DNA of 15,441 nt from positions 1 through 15,441 of the forward strand of contig JABFWJ010000254.1 of the NCBI GenBank assembly GCA_013362295.1. Reading direction: 5' to 3'. Every line of letters begins with the position of its first letter. The first letter of the stretch is position 1. The notes under the pieces were generated by a model, which was not told the DNA's origin, searched no databases, and was given only the letters and a program-made list of their open reading frames with translations. Source of the stretch: Thermoleophilia bacterium. Lineage in GTDB: Bacteria > Actinomycetota > Thermoleophilia > Gaiellales > Gaiellaceae. Shown piece after piece: positions 5,625-11,860 of the stretch. A program made the position numbers and the translations under genes.

Positions 5625-8339
5625 TCAGCGTGCGGAGCCGACGGCCGTTCCGCGCCCGACGAGCGCGGGGTCGTACGCGTCGACGTGCACGACGATCATG
5701 TGCGTCGCATCACCGGTGATGACGGCGCCGTCCTTCGTGACCGACTTCGTCGTGAGCACGCCCATCCACTCGGGAACGGTGGCCGGGACAGAGCCGAAGC
5801 CGGGTGCTGCGGTCCAGCCGCTGCTGCTCGGCTGGAGGAAGCCCTTGAAGCTCGCCGGTGCGGCCCCGCCGCTGAGCGTGTTCGCGAGCCACCACGACGG
5901 GCTCCAGAACGTCACGGGCCCGTTCGCAGACCTGTCGCCGACGGCGAACACGCCACCGGTGGGCAGGCGGTAGAGCAGGACCGGTGTCGACGTCGAGGCG
6001 GCCTCGTAGAGCGCATCGCCGTCGAACCGCGCGGTCGCCTTTGCCGGGCCGAGCGCCAAGGACGATCCGTCGAGCATGCAGTGGGCGGCGCCTGCCGCGT
6101 CCGTCGTCGCGGAGCATGTGCTCGAGCCGCTCGCGAGCACCACCGTGTGTCCGTCGAGGCGCGCCGACGCTGCATCGCGGTCATCGGCAAGGCGCACGCT
6201 CACGACGGCCGAGTCCGCGTTCACGGTCGCCGATGTCGTGCTCGCGAGCTTCACCGGACGCGGACCGACGGTGATGGTCGTCGAGTCGGCCGCGACTCCG
6301 CCGTCCTTGTCGCGCACCGTCAAGGTCACCGTGTAGGCGCCGGGATTCGCGTAGACGTGCGAGGCGTTCAGGCCGTCGGCCGTCGACCCGTCGCCGAATG
6401 CCCACGACGACGTGAGGCCGGCCTTCGTATCGGCCGGGCTCGGATCCCTGGCGCTGCCGGTCAACGCCACCGGAACGCCCCAGACGGCCGTTGCGTCGGC
6501 GCCCGCATCCGCCGTCGGCGGCACGTTGAGCACGACGACCTCGGTCGTCGCCGTCGCCGTTCCACCGTTGCCGTCGTCAGCCGTCACCGTCACGTGCGCG
6601 GTGGACGGTCCGTCGTCGGCGGTGAACGCGGCCGTGTCACCGTTCGGCCCGAGCGTGCCGCCGTCGGTCGACCACGTGAGGATGACGGGCGCGCCTTCGG
6701 GATCGGACGCGTGCGCGGTCAACGTGATCGGCGCCGCGCCTTCGCCGATCGGCCCTGCGGGATCGAGCGTCACGGTCGGCGGCGCGTTCACGGTGAGCGA
6801 GACCGTCGCGATCTGCGAGTCCATGACGCCGTCGTTCACCTTGAACGTGAACGAGTCGGACCCGGAGAAGCCCGGCGCCGGCGTGTACGTCACCTCCGGC
6901 CCGCTCCCGGCCAGCGTGCCGTTCAGCGGCTGGGAGACGATCGTGTACGTCAGCGGGTCGCCGTCTGCGTCGGTCGCGTTCAGCGTCAGCTCCGCGGCGG
7001 TGTTCTCCTGGACGAGCGCCGGCGAATCGCTTGCCACCGGCTGCGACCACGTGTTGAAGATGTGCCACGCCGTGTTGAGCGACGACCCGTCGAAGTCACC
7101 GGTGCACAGTGAGGAGTCGGGCCCGCATGCGCCGGCTCCTGGATCGCTGCTCGGCGTGTCGGTCGCGTGGATCGCCGCCGCGAGGCTGTCGAGGATCGCC
7201 GCGGTCTTGTTCACGAAGTCGGGAATCGGCGTGTCAGGCCCGAGGAAGTTCGCCGGATTCCACGCGAACCCCCACATCTGCGACGGTCGCGACGACTGCT
7301 GGTGCCGAAGTGCGTACACCTGGGCCGAGACGTACGACTGCACGAGCGTCGACGGCGCCGGGTTCGCCGCGGGCGGCCAGCCGAACGCGGGGCGGGGCCA
7401 GGCGGCGTTCGCGGTCGGTGCGTTCGCCTGGGCCATGTACGCGCTCCCCGTCGCGACATCGGCCGGGCCGTGGCCCGCGAGGATCCCGAACTGCTCGACG
7501 TAGTCCACGAGCGGCCCGAGCCGGTCCTGCGGCGTCGTGCCGCCCACGGCCCAGTTGGTGACGCTCCCGTAGACCTCCTGCGAGAAGAAGCGAACGTACT
7601 GGCCCATGTCGCTCCAGAAGGCCGAGTCACCCAGCCAGAGCTTGACGTTGGTCTTGTACGGGCCGAGGTTCGTGGTCGGCTGCCCGATCCCGCTGACCCA
7701 GATCAGGCCTTGGATCGGGGTGGTGCCGTCGCCTGTGAACAGTCCGCGGACGAGGTTGCGCATGTTCTGGCGCGCCGCTCCCGTGTTCGTACGAACGGCG
7801 GAGCTGAACTCGTTGACCGCCCAGATGTCGCCGGCATTCACGTCGAAGCCTGCGGCCGCCATCCGGCGGCGGGCCTCGACGCCGGCGTCGAACCACGTCC
7901 GGGTGCCGTCCGCGGCGACCCACGACGACCATCCGGTGACGTTGATTTCCGCCATCGCGTGGAACTGAGGGCCGAGGGCGCGAATCGGGCCGGCCTGGTT
8001 GCTTCGCAGCGCCGTCTTGTCGGCGGCGAGCGGCGGGACGGAGACGTAGTAGTTCGCGCACGTCGACGGGTTCGCGCGCAGCTTCTGCGCGAGCCGGAGC
8101 CAGTCCGTCTGTGCGTAGAAGACGGCGTCGACCGGGAGGCAGAGCGCCGCCACCCGAAACCGCCGCGGCGCGGCCGGCGGAACGAAATTGGCGCTCCAGT
8201 CCGGGTCGAGCGACGGTACCGGCTCCGGCTCCCCGGTCGGGTCGGCCGCCCACGCCGTCGTCGGCGCGAAGAGCGCGGCAAGCGCTGCGACCAGCACGAT
8301 CACCGCGACTCCTGCAAGTGCGCGGGCGTGGTCTTTCAT
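5625..8339 (-). CDS. Large secreted multidomain protein: glycosidase-like barrel, cadherin-like, PKD and Ig-like modules
   Basis: 904 aa. The start at ATG 8339 is set by AAGGAG 7 nt upstream; the frame is open a further 15 codons. Residues 1-31 are a signal peptide cut at AWA-AD. Residues about 58-395 look like a TIM-barrel hydrolase: WAVNEFSS places Glu177 directly after Asn176, as in clan GH-A acid/base sites, and Glu255 in FFSQEVYG is a possible nucleophile; this is inference. Residues about 436-517 are a bacterial cadherin-like repeat (NATDADGDPLTYTIVSQPLNGTL, YTPAPGFSGSDSFTFKVNDG). About 520-606 is an Ig-like module and about 607-691 a PKD domain (WAFGDGSTADG, HVYANPGAYTVTLTVRDKDG). About 694-792 is a further Ig-like domain with Cys742/Cys754. 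Residues about 794-904 form a domain of unknown function with FWSPSWWLANTLSGG and SFKGF. It is probably a cell-surface or extracellular polysaccharide-acting protein. A strong hairpin follows the stop. Confidence 0.85.
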   Translation of the reverse strand: MKDHARALAGVAVIVLVAALAALFAPTTAWAADPTGEPEPVPSLDPDWSANFVPPAAPRRFRVAALCLPVDAVFYAQTDWLRLAQKLRANPSTCANYYVSVPPLAADKTALRSNQAGPIRALGPQFHAMAEINVTGWSSWVAADGTRTWFDAGVEARRRMAAAGFDVNAGDIWAVNEFSSAVRTNTGAARQNMRNLVRGLFTGDGTTPIQGLIWVSGIGQPTTNLGPYKTNVKLWLGDSAFWSDMGQYVRFFSQEVYGSVTNWAVGGTTPQDRLGPLVDYVEQFGILAGHGPADVATGSAYMAQANAPTANAAWPRPAFGWPPAANPAPSTLVQSYVSAQVYALRHQQSSRPSQMWGFAWNPANFLGPDTPIPDFVNKTAAILDSLAAAIHATDTPSSDPGAGACGPDSSLCTGDFDGSSLNTAWHIFNTWSQPVASDSPALVQENTAAELTLNATDADGDPLTYTIVSQPLNGTLAGSGPEVTYTPAPGFSGSDSFTFKVNDGVMDSQIATVSLTVNAPPTVTLDPAGPIGEGAAPITLTAHASDPEGAPVILTWSTDGGTLGPNGDTAAFTADDGPSTAHVTVTADDGNGGTATATTEVVVLNVPPTADAGADATAVWGVPVALTGSARDPSPADTKAGLTSSWAFGDGSTADGLNASHVYANPGAYTVTLTVRDKDGGVAADSTTITVGPRPVKLASTTSATVNADSAVVSVRLADDRDAASARLDGHTVVLASGSSTCSATTDAAGAAHCMLDGSSLALGPAKATARFDGDALYEAASTSTPVLLYRLPTGGVFAVGDRSANGPVTFWSPSWWLANTLSGGAAPASFKGFLQPSSSGWTAAPGFGSVPATVPEWMGVLTTKSVTKDGAVITGDATHMIVVHVDAYDPALVGRGTAVGSAR

Positions 8340-8346
8340 ATTCCCT

Positions 8347-8352
8347 CTCCTT
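8347..8352 (-). promoter_or_regulatory. Ribosome-binding site that fixes the start at 8339
   Basis: AAGGAG on the minus strand lies 7 nt before ATG 8339. The methionine at 8339 is directly followed by a signal peptide, so the longer reading from 8384 is rejected. Confidence 0.8.
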
Positions 8353-8413
8353 CGATTTGCGGCTCGGCTCCGGCGGCCAGCCACCGCGCCTGACGAACTC
8401 TGGCGTCCGGGCA

Positions 8414-8431
8414 GACCCCGATTACGGGGTC
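8414..8431. repeat. Short palindromic hairpin, possible REP-like or leader element
   Basis: GACCCCG and CGGGGTC arms (7 bp) flank a 4-nt ATTA loop in the 197-bp divergent gap between the 904-aa secreted-protein gene and the MreB-like gene. CAGACCCCG...CGGGGTCAG resembles short interspersed palindromes seen in many GC-rich genomes. It could also be a hairpin in the 5' leader of the secreted-protein mRNA. There is only one copy in this window. Confidence 0.35.
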
Positions 8432-8524
8432 AGTGTGGCGCGGGGCTCTAACGAGACGATAATCGCCGTCCCGCGGCCAGACGCTCCGGGCGCTCGGTTG
8501 ATGTGGTGGCCTGATGCCGGTGGA

Positions 8525-8530
8525 TACGGT
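8525..8530 (+). promoter_or_regulatory. Putative -10 element for the MreB-like gene
   Basis: TACGGT is followed by 6 nt and then ATG 8537. There is no good Shine-Dalgarno match (only GGTGGG overlapping this element). A second AT-rich hexamer, GATAAT at 8458-8463, could be an alternative -10 giving a leadered transcript. Confidence 0.35.
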
Positions 8531-8536
8531 GGGCGC

Positions 8537-9592
8537 ATGACTCTCCGGCGGCGAGGTGGTTTTCGGCGGTTCGCGTCGGATCGGCAGCTCGCGGTCGATC
8601 TGGGGACCGCGAACACCGTCGTGTACCAGCGCGGTCGTGGTGTGGTCGTGTTCGAGCCGTCGGTCGTCGCGATCGACGAGCGCACGGGGGAGGTCTACGC
8701 GGTCGGGACGGAGGCGCGACGGATGATCGGCCGAACGCCGGCGCACATCAGGGCGACCCGGCCGTTGCGCCACGGGGTGATCGCGGATTTCGACATGACC
8801 GAGCAGATGCTTCGCCATTTCATCCGTTCCGCGTTCAACCGGTTTGGCGCGAGCGCGGAGGTCATGGTCTGCGTGCCGAGCGGCGTCACACAGGTCGAGC
8901 GATCGGCGGTCGAGGAGGCGACGCTGTCGGCCGGCGCCTCCCGCGCGCACCTGATCGAGGAGCCGCTCGCTGCGGCGATCGGCGCCGAGCTTCCGGTCGC
9001 GGAACCGGTCGGGTCGCTCGTGGTCGATGTCGGCGGCGGCACCTCGGAAATGGCGGTGACCGCGCTCGGGGGCATGGTTGTCTCGCACTCGGTGCGGGTG
9101 GGGGGCTATGACCTCGACGAGGCGATCGTGAAGCTCGTCCAGGACAGTCAGCGGCTGTTGATCGGGCAGGAGCAGGCAGAGGTGATCAAGTTGGAGATCG
9201 GTGCCGCCGTCGAAGGTCGCGCCGAGAGTGCAGTCACGGAGGTGGCCGGACGCGATCTCACGACCCGACTCCTACGGCGCGCGACGATTGACGCGGAGGC
9301 TGTGCGGGACGCGCTGCAACGTCCCCTCGCGCAGATCATCGAGGGGATCGACCTCGTGCTCGAGCGCACGCCGCCTCAGCTCTCCTCGGACATCGCCGAC
9401 CGCGGGATGATGCTCGTCGGCGGTGGCGCCCTCCTCCGAGGGTTCGATCAGCTTCTGCGAAGCCGTACAGGTCTCGCCGTCACGACGACAGCCGACCCTC
9501 TGACAACGGTCGCGCGTGGAGCCGGTCTCGCCCTCGAAGAGCTCAGCCGGCTTCCGGCGCGCCGACGGAAACGCGGAAGCTACCGCCGCTAG
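8537..9592 (+). CDS. MreB-like actin-family protein (orphan paralogue)
   Basis: 351 aa, the normal MreB length. MreB forms ATP-dependent filaments under the membrane that guide cell-wall synthesis. The actin-fold nucleotide motifs are all present: phosphate-1 DLGTANTVVY (21-30), HGVIADFDMTEQML (79-92), EEPLAAAIGAELPV (141-154), phosphate-2 DVGGGTSEMAV (164-174) and the adenosine motif LVGGGALLRGFD (293-304). Divergence from typical MreB is seen at residues 191-235, between GGYDLDEA and the GRDL segment, and in VARGAG where VALGTG is usual. mreC, mreD, rodA and pbp genes, the usual downstream partners, are absent, so this is probably a second copy with a specialised role. An in-frame ATG at 8501 would add 12 residues; 8537 was chosen from MreB alignment memory and the TACGGT element. 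The tail is basic (RRRKRGSYRR). It converges on the candidate effector gene. Confidence 0.88.
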   Translation: MTLRRRGGFRRFASDRQLAVDLGTANTVVYQRGRGVVVFEPSVVAIDERTGEVYAVGTEARRMIGRTPAHIRATRPLRHGVIADFDMTEQMLRHFIRSAFNRFGASAEVMVCVPSGVTQVERSAVEEATLSAGASRAHLIEEPLAAAIGAELPVAEPVGSLVVDVGGGTSEMAVTALGGMVVSHSVRVGGYDLDEAIVKLVQDSQRLLIGQEQAEVIKLEIGAAVEGRAESAVTEVAGRDLTTRLLRRATIDAEAVRDALQRPLAQIIEGIDLVLERTPPQLSSDIADRGMMLVGGGALLRGFDQLLRSRTGLAVTTTADPLTTVARGAGLALEELSRLPARRRKRGSYRR

Positions 9593-9654
9593 TCCGCCGC
9601 GACCTCTTACGCTTCAGGCTGGGCGTCCCACGAGTTCGCCAGGCGCTTCTTCGT

Positions 9655-10392
9655 CTAGGCGCGCTTCTCCGCGGCGGCGCTTGCTTCGACGCTGTAGTCG
9701 TGCAAGGGCTGCCCTGGCGCTCCTGCATAGGAAGACGGGAAACGCTCGCCCAGGCTGTCGCAGGCCGTGAGCGACCCGCGGATGTACTTGGAGAGTGTGG
9801 ACGCATCGATCGTCGTGGTCAGCTGGGAGAACCAGTCGGAGAAGCTTTCGATCCGAGCCTTCTGGCCCTTGAACTGCTGAGCGGTGGCGTCGATCACGAT
9901 CTCCCTGTTGACGATCACGACGTAATGACTCATCGAAACGTTGTCGGTCGGCTCCACCCACCAGCACACACAGAAGTACTCGACGTTGTAGCCCGTCAGC
10001 GCTTCGCCAATTTCCTGTGCCGCCTGCTTGCATTGTTCACTGGCTTCGTCACGGGACAACTTGGAATATCTCTTGAAGGTCTTGCCGATTACCTCTTTCA
10101 GCTTCTTCTTCTCTTTTTTGCTGACGCGCTGCACGACTGACGCGCGACCATTGGTCGGCCGGCGGCGCATCGGTCGCGTCGTCCGCAGCGGAGCGGGTGC
10201 CTCCTTCGCGATCAGGTTCGCGAGCGCGCGGTTGCCGGCCATCCGTTGCAGAGCCATCACCGGCGGCACGGACGCGCGTCCCGCCGACACCAGCTGCTGC
10301 GGAGAGCGCGACGGGCCTGCGTGTAGCTCCTCCTCCTTGGGATGCACGGCTCCGCCTGGCACATCGATCGGTCGGTGTTCCAGCTCCTTCAT
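9655..10392 (-). CDS. Candidate eCIS-type cargo protein with papain-fold toxin-like domain
   Basis: 245 aa from ATG 10392, which has AAGGTGG upstream (AAGG core 6 nt before it). No signal peptide or membrane segment is seen. Residues 47-60 read MALQRMAGNRALAN, the LQR-x-AGN-type motif found near the N-terminus of many proteins encoded with extracellular contractile injection systems (often alongside DUF4157). A second VQR follows at 87-89, directly before the change of domain. Residues about 91-225 look like a cysteine-protease/papain-fold toxin: candidate Cys121 in SEQCKQAAQEIGEAL, His156 in SHYVVIVN and Asp168 in VIDATAQQF, a Cys-His-Asp order known from this superfamily. Residues 91-100 are Lys/Glu-rich (SKKEKKKLKE). 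The C-terminal half is about 54 % G+C against about 72 % for the N-terminal half. No immunity gene or eCIS structural gene is adjacent. Both the delivery route and the activity are inference; another possibility is an unrelated secreted or polymorphic toxin. Confidence 0.7.
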   Translation of the reverse strand: MKELEHRPIDVPGGAVHPKEEELHAGPSRSPQQLVSAGRASVPPVMALQRMAGNRALANLIAKEAPAPLRTTRPMRRRPTNGRASVVQRVSKKEKKKLKEVIGKTFKRYSKLSRDEASEQCKQAAQEIGEALTGYNVEYFCVCWWVEPTDNVSMSHYVVIVNREIVIDATAQQFKGQKARIESFSDWFSQLTTTIDASTLSKYIRGSLTACDSLGERFPSSYAGAPGQPLHDYSVEASAAAEKRA

Positions 10393-10395
10393 GCG

Positions 10396-10403
10396 CCACC
10401 TTT
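10396..10403 (-). promoter_or_regulatory. Ribosome-binding site of the candidate effector gene
   Basis: AAAGGTGG on the minus strand, with its AAGG core 6 nt before ATG 10392. It decides against the much longer open frame that continues antisense through proA to 11076. Confidence 0.6.
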
Positions 10404-10415
10404 CTCCGACTTCCA

Positions 10416-10438
10416 CGCGGCGAGCCGCGGCAGCTATA
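10416..10438 (-). promoter_or_regulatory. Possible promoter and leader hairpin of the effector gene
   Basis: TATAGC (minus strand, 10438-10433) is the only AT-rich hexamer in this gap and lies 40 nt before ATG 10392. Between it and the RBS, CGCGGC (10416-10421) and GCCGCG (10424-10429) can pair as a short hairpin. No fitting -35 was found. The rest of 10439-10626 shows no gene or other signal I can support. Confidence 0.3.
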
Positions 10439-10626
10439 TCGATCCTCCCACAACCGTGCCCGCGCGAACGCACGCGCCGCCCACTCTGCACGATCAGGCA
10501 ACGACGCCGCTCGAGCGCCGCCGTCGAGCTCGACTCCCGCGCCTGGCTCCCGACTGCGCCGCGCGAGCTGCCGACAGCGCCGTAGACGCCGACACCCAGG
10601 TCGAGGTGCGCGCGACAGTCACGCAG

Positions 10627-10632
10627 TAACCT
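10627..10632 (+). promoter_or_regulatory. Putative -10 element for leaderless proA
   Basis: TAACCT is followed by 7 nt (CGTTCCC, with no Shine-Dalgarno sequence) and then ATG 10640. It matches the TANNNT plus 6-7 nt pattern seen at the other SD-less starts. Confidence 0.4.
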
Positions 10633-10639
10633 CGTTCCC

Positions 10640-11860
10640 ATGGATGTCGACTCGACCGTCCAGTCCCTGGTCGCGCGCGAGGCGAGCGGGGCCGCGGAGG
10701 CGGTGACGAAGCTCAGTGACGAGGGAGCGACGGCGACGCTTGCCCTGGCGGCGGAGCTCCTCGCGGAGCGGTCCGACGGCGTGCTTGCCGCCAACCGCGC
10801 GGATCTCGACGTCGCAGATCTCGACGCCGGTGCGTTGGATCGCCTGCGTCTGGACGACGTGCGGCTAGCGGCGATCGGCGACCAGCTGAGAGTCATGGCC
10901 GAGTTGCCACCGCTCGAGCGCGAGGTCGCCTCGTGGACTCTGCCCAACGGCCTGCTCGTCTCCGAGCGGCGGATACCGATCGGCGTGGTCGGCGCAAACT
11001 TCGAAGCGAGGCCCAACGTTGCGGTCGATGTTGCCGCCCAGCTCCTGAAGAGCAGGAACGCCGGCGTGCTCCGCACGGGTGGTGCAGCGCTGCGGACGGT
11101 GACGGCGCTCGTCGACGATGTGCTGCGTCCGGCGCTCGAGCGCGCGGGACTGCCGCCGGCGGCGATCGGCCTCGTGCGGACCGCGGATCGGGAGGGTGCT
11201 CGTGCACTCGTCTCCCTGCCGCGGCTCGTGCCCCTGGTGATCCTGCGCGGAAGTGGCGCGACGACGGCCGCGCTCGCGCGACTCGCTGCCGAACAGGGCG
11301 TGCGGACGCTTGCGCATGCCGAGGGCGGCGGCGTTCTCTACTTGCACGAAGGCGCCGACCCTGAGAAGGCACGCGCATTGATCCGCGCGAGCCTCGATCG
11401 GCTCGGAGTCTGCAACCGGCTCAACCTCCTGGCCGTCGATCGGACCGCCCCCGGACTGTCAGCGCTCGTGCGCGAGGAGTTGGAGGCGCTCGAGATCGAG
11501 CCGACCGCGGAGCGGGGTCACGAATGGGCGAACGAGGAGGACAGGATCGCCACGGTCACGGTCACCGAGGTCGCAGGAATCGACGAGGCCCTGCGGGTCG
11601 CACACGGCGACAGCTCCGGCCTGGCGGCGGCGATCGTCACCGAGGACGAGGAGGCCGCCCGCGCATTCCTCGACGGCTATCGGGGCACCGCCGCGTTCTG
11701 GCAGGCGACGACGCGCTTCACCGACGGGTTCGCATTGACGGGCGCGCCCGAGACCGGCATCAACGTGGACTGGACGCCCGGACCGCGCGGTCCGGTCACC
11801 TACCGCGACCTGTGGCTGCGCCAGTATCGGGTGATCGGCGACGGCACGCAGCGGCGATGA
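10640..11860 (+). CDS. proA: Glutamate-5-semialdehyde dehydrogenase (gamma-glutamyl phosphate reductase), divergent
   Basis: 406 aa, close to the usual 410-420. ProA reduces gamma-glutamyl phosphate to glutamate semialdehyde with NADPH, the second step of proline synthesis in the cytoplasm. Supporting motifs: SERRIPIGVVGANFEARPNVAVD (108-130), the nucleophile Cys258 in LGVCNRLNLLAV, RFTDGFALTGAPETGIN (359-375) and the terminal RGPVTYRDLWL. It departs from canonical ProA: QRPGVCNAxE reads DRLGVCNRLN, and GGEFGLGAEIGIS reads GFALTGAPETGIN. The catalytic Cys is kept, so it is probably active. Its stop overlaps the next start as ATGA, so translation of proB is likely coupled. The identity is strongly supported by proB next door. 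Confidence 0.85.
   Translation: MDVDSTVQSLVAREASGAAEAVTKLSDEGATATLALAAELLAERSDGVLAANRADLDVADLDAGALDRLRLDDVRLAAIGDQLRVMAELPPLEREVASWTLPNGLLVSERRIPIGVVGANFEARPNVAVDVAAQLLKSRNAGVLRTGGAALRTVTALVDDVLRPALERAGLPPAAIGLVRTADREGARALVSLPRLVPLVILRGSGATTAALARLAAEQGVRTLAHAEGGGVLYLHEGADPEKARALIRASLDRLGVCNRLNLLAVDRTAPGLSALVREELEALEIEPTAERGHEWANEEDRIATVTVTEVAGIDEALRVAHGDSSGLAAAIVTEDEEAARAFLDGYRGTAAFWQATTRFTDGFALTGAPETGINVDWTPGPRGPVTYRDLWLRQYRVIGDGTQRR

Noticed and set aside
5505..7112. Long plus-strand open frame (535 codons) opposite the 904-aa secreted-protein gene
   Set aside because: Arginine-rich, low-complexity translation with no motifs; it is the antisense shadow of a well-supported gene in GC-rich DNA. 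The same applies to 7167-8393 and similar frames opposite proB, corA and the propeller gene.
8111..8536. Upstream extension of the MreB-like frame
   Set aside because: It overlaps the N-terminus of the secreted-protein gene on the other strand and precedes the conserved MreB start; the translation is low-complexity.
8340..8536. Possible cyclic-di-GMP or other riboswitch before the large secreted-protein gene
   Set aside because: The core consensus of GEMM-type and other familiar riboswitches could not be found on either strand; only a simple hairpin is supported.
9593..9654. Terminator between the convergent MreB-like and effector genes
   Set aside because: No inverted repeat of useful length or T-run was found in these 62 bases.
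10393..11076. N-terminal extension of the candidate effector frame by 228 codons
   Set aside because: It runs antisense through proA, lacks motifs, and ATG 10392 has its own RBS at suitable spacing.
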